Shown here: one piece after another, positions 23,925 through 31,755 of the stretch
How positions within the stretch are numbered: the stretch's first letter is position 1
Layout of the letters: every line of letters begins with the position of its first letter
NCBI GenBank assembly: GCA_964424335.1
Contig: CAYRIY010000028.1
Span: forward strand, 1 to 37,791
DNA from: CAYRIY01 sp964424335
Lineage (GTDB): Bacteria; Bacillota; Limnochordia; DTU080; RSA5
Direction of reading: 5' to 3'
Length of the DNA: 37,791 bases
Position numbers and translations under genes: made by a program
Notes under the pieces: model-generated
The model's database searches: none
Seen by the model: the letters and a program-made list of their open reading frames with translations, nothing else
What the model was told of the DNA's origin: nothing

Positions 23925-25388
23925 TTATATAGCGTAGTTCGGCGCCTCTTTGGTTATCTGTATGTCATGGGGGTGGCTTTCCTTAATCGAAGCCGAAGTG
24001 ATTCGGACAAATCGCGTCTTCGTCTGCAACTCTTCGATCGTGCGGACACCGCAGTAACCCATTCCGGCTCGCAGACCGCCCACCAGTTGATAGACCGTCT
24101 CAGCGAGAGGCCCCTTGTAAGGCACACGTCCTTCGATCCCTTCGGGAACGAGCTTGCGGCTGGCTTCTTGGAAGTACCGGTCGCTGCTTCCGGCGCGCAT
24201 GGCGCCGATGCTTCCCATGCCCCGGTACACTTTGTAACTCCGGCCTTGGTAGATCTCGGTCTCGCCCGGGCTTTCTTCGGTCCCGGCAAACAAGCTGCCC
24301 AGCATGACGACGTCCGCTCCGGCGGCGATCGCCTTTGGAATATCGCCCGAGTACCGAATGCCCCCGTCGCCGATGACGGGAATGCCGTGCTCCCTTGCGA
24401 CCCGCGAGCAGTCCCAGATCGCGGTGATTTGAGGCATCCCGATGCCGGCCACGACCCGCGTCGTGCAGATGCTGCCTGGTCCAAGGCCCACTTTGATCGC
24501 ATCCGCCCCATGGTCGATCAGCGCTTTGGCGCCGTCGGCCGTGCCGACATTTCCGGCGATGACGGCGGCGCGATCGCCGTACTCGGACTTGATTCGCTCA
24601 AGGGCTTCGAGGACACGCTTGGAATGCCCATGCGCAGTATCGAGCACGAGGATGTCGACGCCCGCTTCGACCAACGCCGGCACCCGATCGTCGATGTCGG
24701 GACCGACGCCGATCGCCGCGGCGACGCGCAGTCGACCCTTCTCGTCCTTGGCGGCATTGGGGTATTGCCGGGCCTTCTCGATATCCTTGATGGTAATGAG
24801 GCCTTTTAAGTGATAGTTTTCGTCGACCAGCGGGAGCTTTTCGATGCGGTTCGCGTGCAAAATCCGTTTCGCCTCTTCGAGCGTCGTCCCCACGGGCGCC
24901 GTCACGAGGTTGTCCTTGGTCATGACATCGCCGATCCGCTGATCGTAGTTCTCCTCAAAGACCAGATCCCGGTTGGTCAAAATCCCCACGAGTTTGCGGC
25001 TTTCGTCGGTGATGGGAACGCCCGAGATATGGTAGCGCGCCATCAGTGTCAAGGCGTCTTGAATCTTGTGTTCCGGACTCAAGTAGATCGGATCGACAAT
25101 GATGCCGCTCTCCGAACGCTTCACCTTATCGACTTCGCCGGCTTGATCCTCGACACTGAGGTTGCGGTGGATCACACCGACGCCGCCTTCCCTTGCGATG
25201 GCGATCGCAAGGCGGGCCTCGGTCACAGTATCCATGCCGGCGCTCATGAGGGGGATGTTGAGCGTGATCTCCCGAGTGAGTCGAGTCTTGGTGTCAACAT
25301 CGCCCGGCAGGACCTCCGACATGTCGGGGACGAGTAAGACGTCGTCAAACGTAAGCCCTTCTTTGCCAAACTTTTCGTCGAATGTCAC
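23925..25388 (-). CDS. guaB: IMP dehydrogenase
   Basis: The 487-residue enzyme oxidises IMP to XMP, the committed step to GTP. The catalytic cysteine is in GPGSICTTRVV, the NAD/IMP region includes GDGGIRYSGDIPKA, and the flap is GMGSIGAM followed by the YFQ segment. Two CBS domains (about residues 95-205) interrupt the barrel; they bind purine nucleotides. The GTG start has AGGAGG about ten bases upstream. Because CodY senses GTP, this gene is functionally linked to codY in the same window. Confidence 0.98.
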   Translation of the reverse strand: MTFDEKFGKEGLTFDDVLLVPDMSEVLPGDVDTKTRLTREITLNIPLMSAGMDTVTEARLAIAIAREGGVGVIHRNLSVEDQAGEVDKVKRSESGIIVDPIYLSPEHKIQDALTLMARYHISGVPITDESRKLVGILTNRDLVFEENYDQRIGDVMTKDNLVTAPVGTTLEEAKRILHANRIEKLPLVDENYHLKGLITIKDIEKARQYPNAAKDEKGRLRVAAAIGVGPDIDDRVPALVEAGVDILVLDTAHGHSKRVLEALERIKSEYGDRAAVIAGNVGTADGAKALIDHGADAIKVGLGPGSICTTRVVAGIGMPQITAIWDCSRVAREHGIPVIGDGGIRYSGDIPKAIAAGADVVMLGSLFAGTEESPGETEIYQGRSYKVYRGMGSIGAMRAGSSDRYFQEASRKLVPEGIEGRVPYKGPLAETVYQLVGGLRAGMGYCGVRTIEELQTKTRFVRITSASIKESHPHDIQITKEAPNYAI

Positions 25389-25461
25389 CGGCGCGAACCT
25401 CCTGTTAAAACCTAGCCCTGCGGCTCCTAGACAGCAAACGTCCTCTGGTAATTTTCAAGCC

Positions 25462-25490
25462 ATCATATCAAAAGGGGTACAAGTCGTCAA
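25462..25490 (-). promoter_or_regulatory. Sigma-A promoter of guaB
   Basis: On the minus strand TTGACG (25490-25485), a 17-base spacer and TATGAT (25467-25462) match the consensus at five of six positions each. The leader would be about 65 bases. I see no purine riboswitch in it. Confidence 0.8.
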
Positions 25491-25510
25491 TAAACCATTT
25501 CATCCTTGGA

Positions 25511-26830
25511 TCAGGGACTTTCAACCGGAATCGACAAGTCATTGATCACGAGTCCGGTAAGGAGCTTGGGATAGAAGTAGGTCGACTTGTGGGGCATCAC
25601 ATCCCGCGCCTCGGCGACCGCAAGCACATCTCTTGGCCCGGGCGCGGGAAGGTAGACCAACGCTCCGGCCCGACCAGCATCGACTTGATCCGTGCCGTCT
25701 TTGGCGCTCCGCAGGTACTCGACGGCCCCGCCCGCGCTGACGGTCGCCCGGTCAATTCCAAACCCGTGCGGGAGGACGACGTGATGCAACGCGGTCACGG
25801 TGAGCTGTCGGACAGCGTCCGACATGGGCTCCTCAATCGCTTTTCCAATCTGCTCCCGGCTCTTCGGATCGAGCCAAAGCCAGCCGTTGCCCAAGTAGAT
25901 CGCGATCCGCCCCGACGCTTCCGTCACTTCTTGCTCGGCTCTCGAAATGCCTTCGCTTGCGTTAAGTGGCACGGCGGTCACCTCGTACCAGGGCTCGAGC
26001 GCTTTGACGAGCGCCTCGGCGTTTGGAATCGAGGTTCCCTTGATCAGGCGGTGCGTAGGCAGAATCGTGATGCCTCCGGCATCGAGATTGACGAGGAACA
26101 TCATGACGAAGTTCCAACCTGCGGCAGGGTGCGCGCCCCCTGCCTGGTTTTTCTCGTCACGATAGGCGAGTGCGGTCTCATAGCGATGGTGCCCGTCGGC
26201 GATGAACGCGGGCCGCTTTGACAGGCACTCCGCAATGCCCCGCTGCCGCTCTCGATCGGTTAAGGCCCAAAGCTCATGGCGTCCGCCATCGCCGTCGACG
26301 GCAACGGCGTCGGGCGCCCGCTCGAGCTCGGGCGCGACAAGTCGCTCGACGGTCATTTCGGGATCAGAGTAAAAGGAGTAGATCTGGCTCATGTTGGCAT
26401 CGGTGCACTGCATCAACCGCAACCGATCTTCCTTGGGCTTTGAGAACGTGTGCTCGTGCGGGAGGACCTCACCGCGCTCCCATGGGGCGAGGCGACATGC
26501 GCCGATGACGCCCACCAACTCTTTTCGCTCGCCATTTGGCAGTGAGTACGTTTGCCGCAGCACGTAGTACCCGGGCGCCTCGTCCGTCGTCATAATTCCA
26601 CGCTCCCGCCACGTCGAAAAAAGGCGGCCCGCTGCTTCGTGCCATCCCTCTTTGCCCGACTCCCCGGCTATTCCAAAGTCAAGCCGGATGACGTTATGCT
26701 CGTGTTTGCGATAAAGTCGGGCGACGTCGTCGTCGCTCAAGATGTCGTAGGGCGGAGCTACGAGCTCCGTAAGATCCCGTCCATGGGCGGCGGCGTAACG
26801 GACGCCTCGAAAAGGCAGAAAAACGGGCAC
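25511..26830 (-). CDS. DUF1015 family protein
   Basis: A cytoplasmic protein of about 439 residues in the DUF1015 family, recognised by VAPPYDILSDDD near the N-terminus, LPHEHTFSKPKEDRL, FIADGHHRYETALAYRDE in the centre, and VMPHKSTYFYPKLLTGLVI at the C-terminus. The conserved His, Glu and Asp residues suggest an enzyme, but no reaction is established. The GTG at 26830 starts close to the family N-terminus. An in-frame start at 26899 would add 23 unusual residues. It is a single gene, transcribed away from the long non-coding region. Confidence 0.85.
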   Translation of the reverse strand: MPVFLPFRGVRYAAAHGRDLTELVAPPYDILSDDDVARLYRKHEHNVIRLDFGIAGESGKEGWHEAAGRLFSTWRERGIMTTDEAPGYYVLRQTYSLPNGERKELVGVIGACRLAPWERGEVLPHEHTFSKPKEDRLRLMQCTDANMSQIYSFYSDPEMTVERLVAPELERAPDAVAVDGDGGRHELWALTDRERQRGIAECLSKRPAFIADGHHRYETALAYRDEKNQAGGAHPAAGWNFVMMFLVNLDAGGITILPTHRLIKGTSIPNAEALVKALEPWYEVTAVPLNASEGISRAEQEVTEASGRIAIYLGNGWLWLDPKSREQIGKAIEEPMSDAVRQLTVTALHHVVLPHGFGIDRATVSAGGAVEYLRSAKDGTDQVDAGRAGALVYLPAPGPRDVLAVAEARDVMPHKSTYFYPKLLTGLVINDLSIPVESP

Positions 26831-26905
26831 CTTCCGATCAACTCCGATCAAGTAGTGTAGGTGGCGGTGGACACCGATTAGCAAACACCGGCCAGTCACA
26901 AGTAT

Positions 26906-26958
26906 GCAGGCGACTCAAAACGTCTTAGAGATTCGGTTTTGAACCGGCTAATGCCTGC
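26906..26958. repeat. Nested inverted repeats upstream of the DUF1015 gene
   Basis: Outer arms GCAGGC (26906-26911) and GCCTGC (26953-26958) enclose inner arms TCAAAAC (26915-26921) and GTTTTGA (26936-26942). The inner loop is 14 bases. It could be an operator or a leader hairpin for the DUF1015 gene; there is no T-run. Confidence 0.4.
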
Positions 26959-27015
26959 GTCGAATTGGCGCTGTGTGATAGACCTTCACAAAACCCAATG
27001 ATTCCCACTTAGGGC

Positions 27016-27044
27016 TTCACGGGTCCCAAATGATGTGCTAGACT
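27016..27044 (+). promoter_or_regulatory. Possible promoter in the non-coding region
   Basis: TTCACG, 17 bases, and TAGACT preceded by TG-n (extended -10). The expected start of transcription falls at about 27051, exactly where the GGG arm of the pairing element begins. No gene follows for almost 300 bases. Confidence 0.4.
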
Positions 27045-27050
27045 GGAATT

Positions 27051-27107
27051 GGGATACAAGCCATCCACGCGGGACGCATTTGTACCCAGGATGGCCCGGG
27101 GGATGCG
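27051..27107 (+). other. Self-pairing element with interleaved (pseudoknot-like) arms
   Basis: Three complementary pairs lie in 57 bases. GGGATACAA (27051-27059) matches TTGTACCC (27080-27087) with one bulged A. GCCATCC (27060-27066) matches GGATGGC (27089-27095) perfectly. CGCAT (27075-27079) matches ATGCG (27103-27107). The first two pairs are interleaved, so together they would form a pseudoknot. I compared it by memory with common riboswitch classes and found no match. It may be a leader structure for ccdA or a small RNA, or may be chance. Confidence 0.35.
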
Positions 27108-27177
27108 AAAGGATCGAATGCCGTGATATGTCCACTGAAAAACCGACACATCAATCCTAGTCGCTGCCTGCTCTGCC

Positions 27178-27209
27178 CACATTTTGGCGGCCTCAAAAAC
27201 CAGGGTGTG
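27178..27209 (+). terminator. Weak terminator-like hairpin
   Basis: CACATTTTGG (27178-27187) can pair with CCAGGGTGTG (27200-27209) over ten bases including three G-U pairs, followed by CTATGTTTTAA. The stem is weak and the T-run short. It matters only because it lies downstream of the possible promoter and pairing element. Confidence 0.25.
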
Positions 27210-27216
27210 CTATGTT

Positions 27217-27238
27217 TTAAGGCAAATAGACACCTTAA
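27217..27238. promoter_or_regulatory. Operator-like inverted repeat ahead of ccdA
   Basis: TTAAGG, ten bases, CCTTAA: a perfect 22-base dyad located about 24 bases upstream of a TATAAT box. The position, over and above the missing -35 region, fits a site for a dimeric activator or repressor of ccdA. Confidence 0.45.
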
Positions 27239-27261
27239 GTATGAGATCGTGCGGAGAAACG

Positions 27262-27267
27262 TATAAT
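27262..27267 (+). promoter_or_regulatory. TATAAT box of ccdA
   Basis: A perfect -10 box about 72 bases ahead of the ccdA start. No -35 box of quality is found at 16-18 bases, and the TTAAGG dyad lies in the place where an activator would bind. Confidence 0.45.
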
Positions 27268-27338
27268 CTCATGCTCGGCTTTTGGCCAGCGCTCATCATT
27301 TAGCTCTCCGCCCGCAACGCTTGAGAGGATGGCGGACA

Positions 27339-28058
27339 TTGGACCCTACGGGCACTCAACTTACGCTGTGGCTCGCATTTGCCGCCGGAGTCCTATCACT
27401 TATTTCGCCATGTGTTCTGGCGCTCGTTCCGGCATACGTCACATATATCTCGGGGACTAGTGTGCCAAGAGACGGTACGGACCGACCCGATCGCCAGATT
27501 CTCCTTAATGCAGCAATGTTCGTCATCGGATTTACCATCGTGTTCGTGGCCTATGGGGCATCGGCAAGCCTGCTTGGGCGCCTTCTCATTGCCAATCAGC
27601 AACTCGTGGGCAAAGTCGCCGGCGTGCTCGTAGCGGGATTTGGCCTCCATACGCTGGGCGTGTTGCGCATTCCCGGCCTCGATAACGAGCGCCGCCTTTC
27701 GTACCAAGGCGCGTCAGGACGACTCCACCAGTCCCTCTTCGTCGGAATGGCATTTGCCGCAGGGTGGACTCCGTGCGTCGGCCCGATCTTGGGCGGGATT
27801 CTTGCAATCGCGTCCGTGGCGGGCACCCTCTGGAACGGCGTCTTTCTCCTTCTTTGCTACGCGCTCGGAATGGCCGTGCCCTTCCTGCTCCTTGCAGCGA
27901 CGCTTGGACGCTCTAACCGCATCGTCCAAGCAATCAAGGCCCGCCATCGCCTCGTCGAGGTCGTGAGTGGAACCCTCTTGATCTTGATCGGAATCCTTCT
28001 CTACACGGACACGTTCTCCGTCCTCGCGCGCTACTTCAACTATCTGGCGGTCATCTAA
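27339..28058 (+). CDS. ccdA: CcdA-like cytochrome c biogenesis / thiol-disulfide transporter
   Basis: A 239-residue membrane protein with six helices of the CcdA/DsbD-beta family. It moves reducing power from cytoplasmic thioredoxin across the membrane for cytochrome c maturation or spore cortex steps. The redox cysteines are in LISPCVLALVPAYVTYISG (first helix) and GWTPCVGPILGG (fourth helix), the normal positions. The TTG at 27339 has AGAGG ten bases upstream and gives a family-like N-terminus; a TTG at 27282 would add 19 residues. No thioredoxin-like partner lies next to it. Confidence 0.9.
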   Translation: MDPTGTQLTLWLAFAAGVLSLISPCVLALVPAYVTYISGTSVPRDGTDRPDRQILLNAAMFVIGFTIVFVAYGASASLLGRLLIANQQLVGKVAGVLVAGFGLHTLGVLRIPGLDNERRLSYQGASGRLHQSLFVGMAFAAGWTPCVGPILGGILAIASVAGTLWNGVFLLLCYALGMAVPFLLLAATLGRSNRIVQAIKARHRLVEVVSGTLLILIGILLYTDTFSVLARYFNYLAVI

Positions 28059-28155
28059 CGATCCGGCAGTCGTCGAAAGGCCCGGCGGCCGGCAATAGGT
28101 CCGCCACGAGCGCAGCATCCTCGACTACATTTGCCATGCACCTAAAATCCTGCGG

Positions 28156-28164
28156 TGTTATAAT
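28156..28164 (+). promoter_or_regulatory. Extended -10 promoter of the AI-2E family gene
   Basis: TGTTATAAT is a perfect extended -10 (TG-n-TATAAT). The start of transcription would be near 28171, about 70 bases before the gene. No strong -35 box is seen. Confidence 0.6.
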
Positions 28165-28240
28165 CGAATTGTTGGACAAGTGCCGACCGCATGTTCGCAT
28201 TCGACATTTGACATAAACCCGCGACCTAAGGAGGCCAGAC

Positions 28241-29293
28241 GTGCGAATCACGGTCGATGACCGAACAATTTGGTGGATTGCCATCGTCGCCGTGGCGATC
28301 GTGTTCAGGCAACCCTTAGTCGCAGCCTTGATGCCTTTCGTCGCGGCACTGGCGCTCGCGGCAGTCCTCGAGCCCATCGTGCGCCGTCTCGAAGCGCGCG
28401 CGAAAGTCCCGCGCGTGATTGCCTCCCTGGCTGTTTTGACGGCCTTTGTGATCGCGGGCGGCTACCTGCTTCTCCTGATGTTGACCAAGATCTTGTCCGA
28501 ACTCGTCCAAATGGGCGGCCTGCTTCAGAGATATCAGCAGGTGCCCGTAGAGTTCGTAAGGCAGCTTTTGATCCGCTGGAACGAACTAAACGAACTCGTC
28601 GACCAGCGCGGCCTTCCAGGCGAAGTGCGGGATAACATCCTTGCGGCCGTCAACGACCTCACCCAGGCCGCCTTCGGCTTCGTAGCTCAAGGCATCAACG
28701 TCGTGATCGGGGCTTTCAGCCAGATACCGGCACTGCTCGTCATTGTGTTCATCGCGCTACTCTCCACGTACTTTCTCGTGAAAGACAAGGACGCCCTGTC
28801 GGCATCGATCCTGTCCATCGTGCCGGAATCGATTCGCGCCAGGGCGCACGAGCTGGGCCGGCGTGTCATCGTCGACCTCGTCGGATTCTTTCGGGCCCAA
28901 TTTGTCCTTTTCATCGTTACCACGGTGATCGTTTCGATCGGACTTGCTTGGATCGGAGTCAACTACTGGCTGACGCTGGCGCTCATCGCGGGCATCCTCG
29001 ACGTGATCCCCGTCGTCGGCCCGGGCTTTCTCTTCATGCCTTGGGCCGCGTTCGCCTGGACGCTCAAGCAGCCCGTTCTCGGCATCCAACTCCTCGTGCT
29101 CTACGCGGTCATCTTCCTTGTAAGACAAGTTCTCCAACCCAAAATTCTCGGCGATTCCATCGGCGTCCATCCCCTTGCAATGCTGGTCGCCATTTGGGCC
29201 GGAATTCAATTCTTCGGTGTACAGGGACTCATCGTGGGCCCCGTGATCGTCATCATCGCCAAGGGCGTCTTCTCGCTTTTCAGAGGCAACTGA
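28241..29293 (+). CDS. AI-2E family membrane permease, YtvI-like
   Basis: A 350-residue polytopic protein of the AI-2E transporter (PF01594) family. It has the usual layout: three N-terminal helices, a long amphipathic middle with heptad-like leucines (about 85-150), then five more helices, with IAGILDVIPVVGPG and LQPKILGDSIGVHPLAMLVAIWAG near the C-terminus. B. subtilis YtvI of this family is a sporulation membrane protein; other members export ions or small molecules. Which applies here is not decidable. The GTG start has AAGGAGG six bases upstream, an optimal site. It converges on the AsmA-like gene. Confidence 0.85.
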   Translation: MRITVDDRTIWWIAIVAVAIVFRQPLVAALMPFVAALALAAVLEPIVRRLEARAKVPRVIASLAVLTAFVIAGGYLLLLMLTKILSELVQMGGLLQRYQQVPVEFVRQLLIRWNELNELVDQRGLPGEVRDNILAAVNDLTQAAFGFVAQGINVVIGAFSQIPALLVIVFIALLSTYFLVKDKDALSASILSIVPESIRARAHELGRRVIVDLVGFFRAQFVLFIVTTVIVSIGLAWIGVNYWLTLALIAGILDVIPVVGPGFLFMPWAAFAWTLKQPVLGIQLLVLYAVIFLVRQVLQPKILGDSIGVHPLAMLVAIWAGIQFFGVQGLIVGPVIVIIAKGVFSLFRGN

Positions 29294-29341
29294 CGCACAT
29301 TGGCGCCCCCACCCGGTGCAGCCGTGAGGTCGCATCGTCCC

Positions 29342-31486
29342 TTATGAGCTGAGACCGAAAAGGTCCGCGAGCCGACCGAGCTTGATCTTGCCATCGTCCA
29401 CGCGGAATCGCAGGCGCATCGGGTCGCCCAAACCGAGTTCGTCGCTCAACGAAAGATCAAAGTCCGCCAGAGGACGGTCTGCCGCGCCCTCGAGCGTAAT
29501 CGATCCGGAGACTTCCCCGTCGAAAAGGAGCGCGGGCAGGCGCAGCCCGGCTTGATTTAGGATTCCCGAAAGAGACGCCCGTTCGACTGCAATGTCGAGA
29601 TCGAGACTCGGCGCTTCGGTCCAGGAACGAATGTCACCGCTTAGTTCGTAGACCCCATTGCCGGCGCCTTTTCCACGCAGCCGCGTGATGTGGATCAGCT
29701 CCCGAGCAATCACCACGTCGCCGACCGGCTCCTCGATCGTCCAGTTCCCGACGGTCATTTGCCCGCCGCGCACTCTTCCCTGCACCATAGGGTCGACCAT
29801 GCTTCCAATGACGCTACCCGTGAACGAAACCCAACCGCTCACTTCGCTTCCTGCGCTCGCAATCTGGGGCGCAGGCCAACGCTCTGTGGTGATCGCAATG
29901 TTCAGCGACCCGTTCACGATTTCTCCCGACGCGGTTCCCCTGCCCTCTCCGAGGCGAAGTCGGACGTCTTGAAGACGACTGTGTTCGGGCGTCCAAACAA
30001 ATCGCCCGGAAACGGAGTCAAACGGTTGCCCAAGCACTTCCAACCCCCGCCCCTCTCCCTCTCCTTCCACGCGCGGTCCGGAGTCGTCTACATCGACGGA
30101 AAAGGTACCGTCGACCTCGCCGGTGACGTCGAGATCGATGCCCGCGGCCAAGAGCATTTCCTTGATATCGCCATTCGACGACGTCACCTTAATCGTGGTG
30201 CGCGCCGGCGCTCCACTCCATTCCCCTTGGAGATCGTACTTTGCATCACCCCGGACAAGCTCCGTCTTCCCAAATCGAAAGAGTCCCTTTCGAAGTAGGA
30301 TGACGCCTTCACCCTGGTCGACCGGCCTATGCCAAACAGAGCCGTCCGACACCTTGAGGCGGCCGGAAATCTCCGGCTCACCAAGCGTGCCTGAGAGCAC
30401 GCCCGTAAACTCGGCGTCGCCGCTCAGTCCAAAGGGCCTAACCGAAGGTATGTCGTCCGGAAGCGATAGGCCTTTCGCAGCGATGGCGATTTCAAGATGA
30501 GGTTCGCCGCCGCCCGACTCGGAGGCCGGGCGGACCTCGCCTTCTCCGATGACGGACGCTTCCCCCCGCCGAAGCTCGAGCCGTCGCACCACATACGCGT
30601 CCGGCGAATGCTCGATTTCGACATTTGCCGATTCGAATGCAATCCAATCGGACGGGCCCAAATTGCCCCACTGCACGTCTCCGTTTGCGATGTGCATAGA
30701 GAGGGCGCCATGGGCATTCGATAGATCAAGCGTTCCCGTAGCGCTCATCGCGCCGGTTATCTGCCACGGAAACTCCGTTATCATGGACAGCACGAGGTCA
30801 GCGGGGCCCGTCGCATGCCACTCGATCGCGTCTAAACCTTCCCCACTCGCTGCCGCCGAGATCGTCACGTTGTCGGTGCGCAGTTCCAAGTCGAGCTTGC
30901 GCGCACGAAGGCGCACCGGGCCGCCCACTCGGACCAAGAACTCACCCTCCGCACGCCACAGTCGTGCGGGCCCCGACGCTCTTTTCTCTTCAAGCGTGCC
31001 CCGAACCACGTTGATTTCGAGGGTATGCGTCATCTGAACCGATGGACTCGCCTCGTGCGAAGGGGCGCGCTCCGTACGCTCGGCGATCGTCTGCTCGCCT
31101 CGGTCTTGCCATACCTTTAGCGCGTCGCCGGGGACGATGAAATGTGGGCCGACCAAGTCGACGCGTCCCCAATCGAAGTCCGACTTTCCAATTCCCAACA
31201 ATGATAACGGGTTGAACGCAACATAGGCCCGGGGAGCGCTGCCACGCACATCCTCAGGTCCGTCGATTTCGACGTCTTCTATTAATAGGCGCGTCGGTCC
31301 GACAAAGCGCGCCCCGCCGATCTCGATGCTCCAACCCGTGCTCTCGCTGACCAAACCCACCGCCCGCCTCGCAAGCTCGAGGGGGAAAGACGTCGTGTTG
31401 AGGATCCACAGCGACGCTGCGAGGAGGACGAGTGCGGCCAGGCCCCAAATGACGGCCTTTCTCCACGTTGTTGCGTCCGAGGACAT
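29342..31486 (-). CDS. AsmA/TamB-like membrane-anchored repeat protein
   Basis: A 714-residue protein with one N-terminal membrane helix (about residues 10-32) and a long extracytoplasmic part. That part is made of short beta strands with recurring GxG-x-L-x-V and 'SGxVxGTL' type phrases, for example GVLSGTLGEPEISGRLKVSDGS, TGEVDGTF, FTGSVIGSMVDP and DGEVSGSITLEGAADRPL. These resemble AsmA, TamB and other repeating beta-groove proteins, which carry lipid between membranes in diderm bacteria. I infer the family from pattern and not from a search. The ATG at 31486 has GGAAGG six bases upstream. It is divergent from the secreted-protein gene. Confidence 0.55.
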   Translation of the reverse strand: MSSDATTWRKAVIWGLAALVLLAASLWILNTTSFPLELARRAVGLVSESTGWSIEIGGARFVGPTRLLIEDVEIDGPEDVRGSAPRAYVAFNPLSLLGIGKSDFDWGRVDLVGPHFIVPGDALKVWQDRGEQTIAERTERAPSHEASPSVQMTHTLEINVVRGTLEEKRASGPARLWRAEGEFLVRVGGPVRLRARKLDLELRTDNVTISAAASGEGLDAIEWHATGPADLVLSMITEFPWQITGAMSATGTLDLSNAHGALSMHIANGDVQWGNLGPSDWIAFESANVEIEHSPDAYVVRRLELRRGEASVIGEGEVRPASESGGGEPHLEIAIAAKGLSLPDDIPSVRPFGLSGDAEFTGVLSGTLGEPEISGRLKVSDGSVWHRPVDQGEGVILLRKGLFRFGKTELVRGDAKYDLQGEWSGAPARTTIKVTSSNGDIKEMLLAAGIDLDVTGEVDGTFSVDVDDSGPRVEGEGEGRGLEVLGQPFDSVSGRFVWTPEHSRLQDVRLRLGEGRGTASGEIVNGSLNIAITTERWPAPQIASAGSEVSGWVSFTGSVIGSMVDPMVQGRVRGGQMTVGNWTIEEPVGDVVIARELIHITRLRGKGAGNGVYELSGDIRSWTEAPSLDLDIAVERASLSGILNQAGLRLPALLFDGEVSGSITLEGAADRPLADFDLSLSDELGLGDPMRLRFRVDDGKIKLGRLADLFGLSS

Positions 31487-31755
31487 GCGTGCCTTCCCCC
31501 ATTCCTTGGTAGACTCTCCCCGAGGTTCTGATATCACTCGGGTGTATGGATTTCTTGGCGCTTCACGTCCGGGACGCCTTTAGGGAATGTGCGGTGGGTC
31601 AGTGTCGATCTCCCTCGTATGGCAGGAATCAGCCGACTTTGGAGGGAAATGGGAGGCATGCCGACGCTCGGGGCGCCAATGACGACGCGGCTTCGGGGCG
31701 ACGTCGATCGAGGCGCACTTGGGGCGGAGAGTAAGGTGTTTGGGGGTCTCTATCA

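Noticed and set aside
23900..23925. Terminator after guaB
   Set aside because: AAAAG and CTTTT flank a GC-rich core, but the stem needs a bulge and the T-run is part of the stem; too weak to list.
25389..25461. A purine riboswitch in the guaB leader
   Set aside because: The leader is only about 65 bases and has none of the three-stem purine aptamer core.
27051..27107. A c-di-GMP (GEMM) riboswitch, suggested by GGGACGCA
   Set aside because: The conserved flanking parts (GCACAGGGCAAACC-like stem, GNRA loop and its receptor) are absent.
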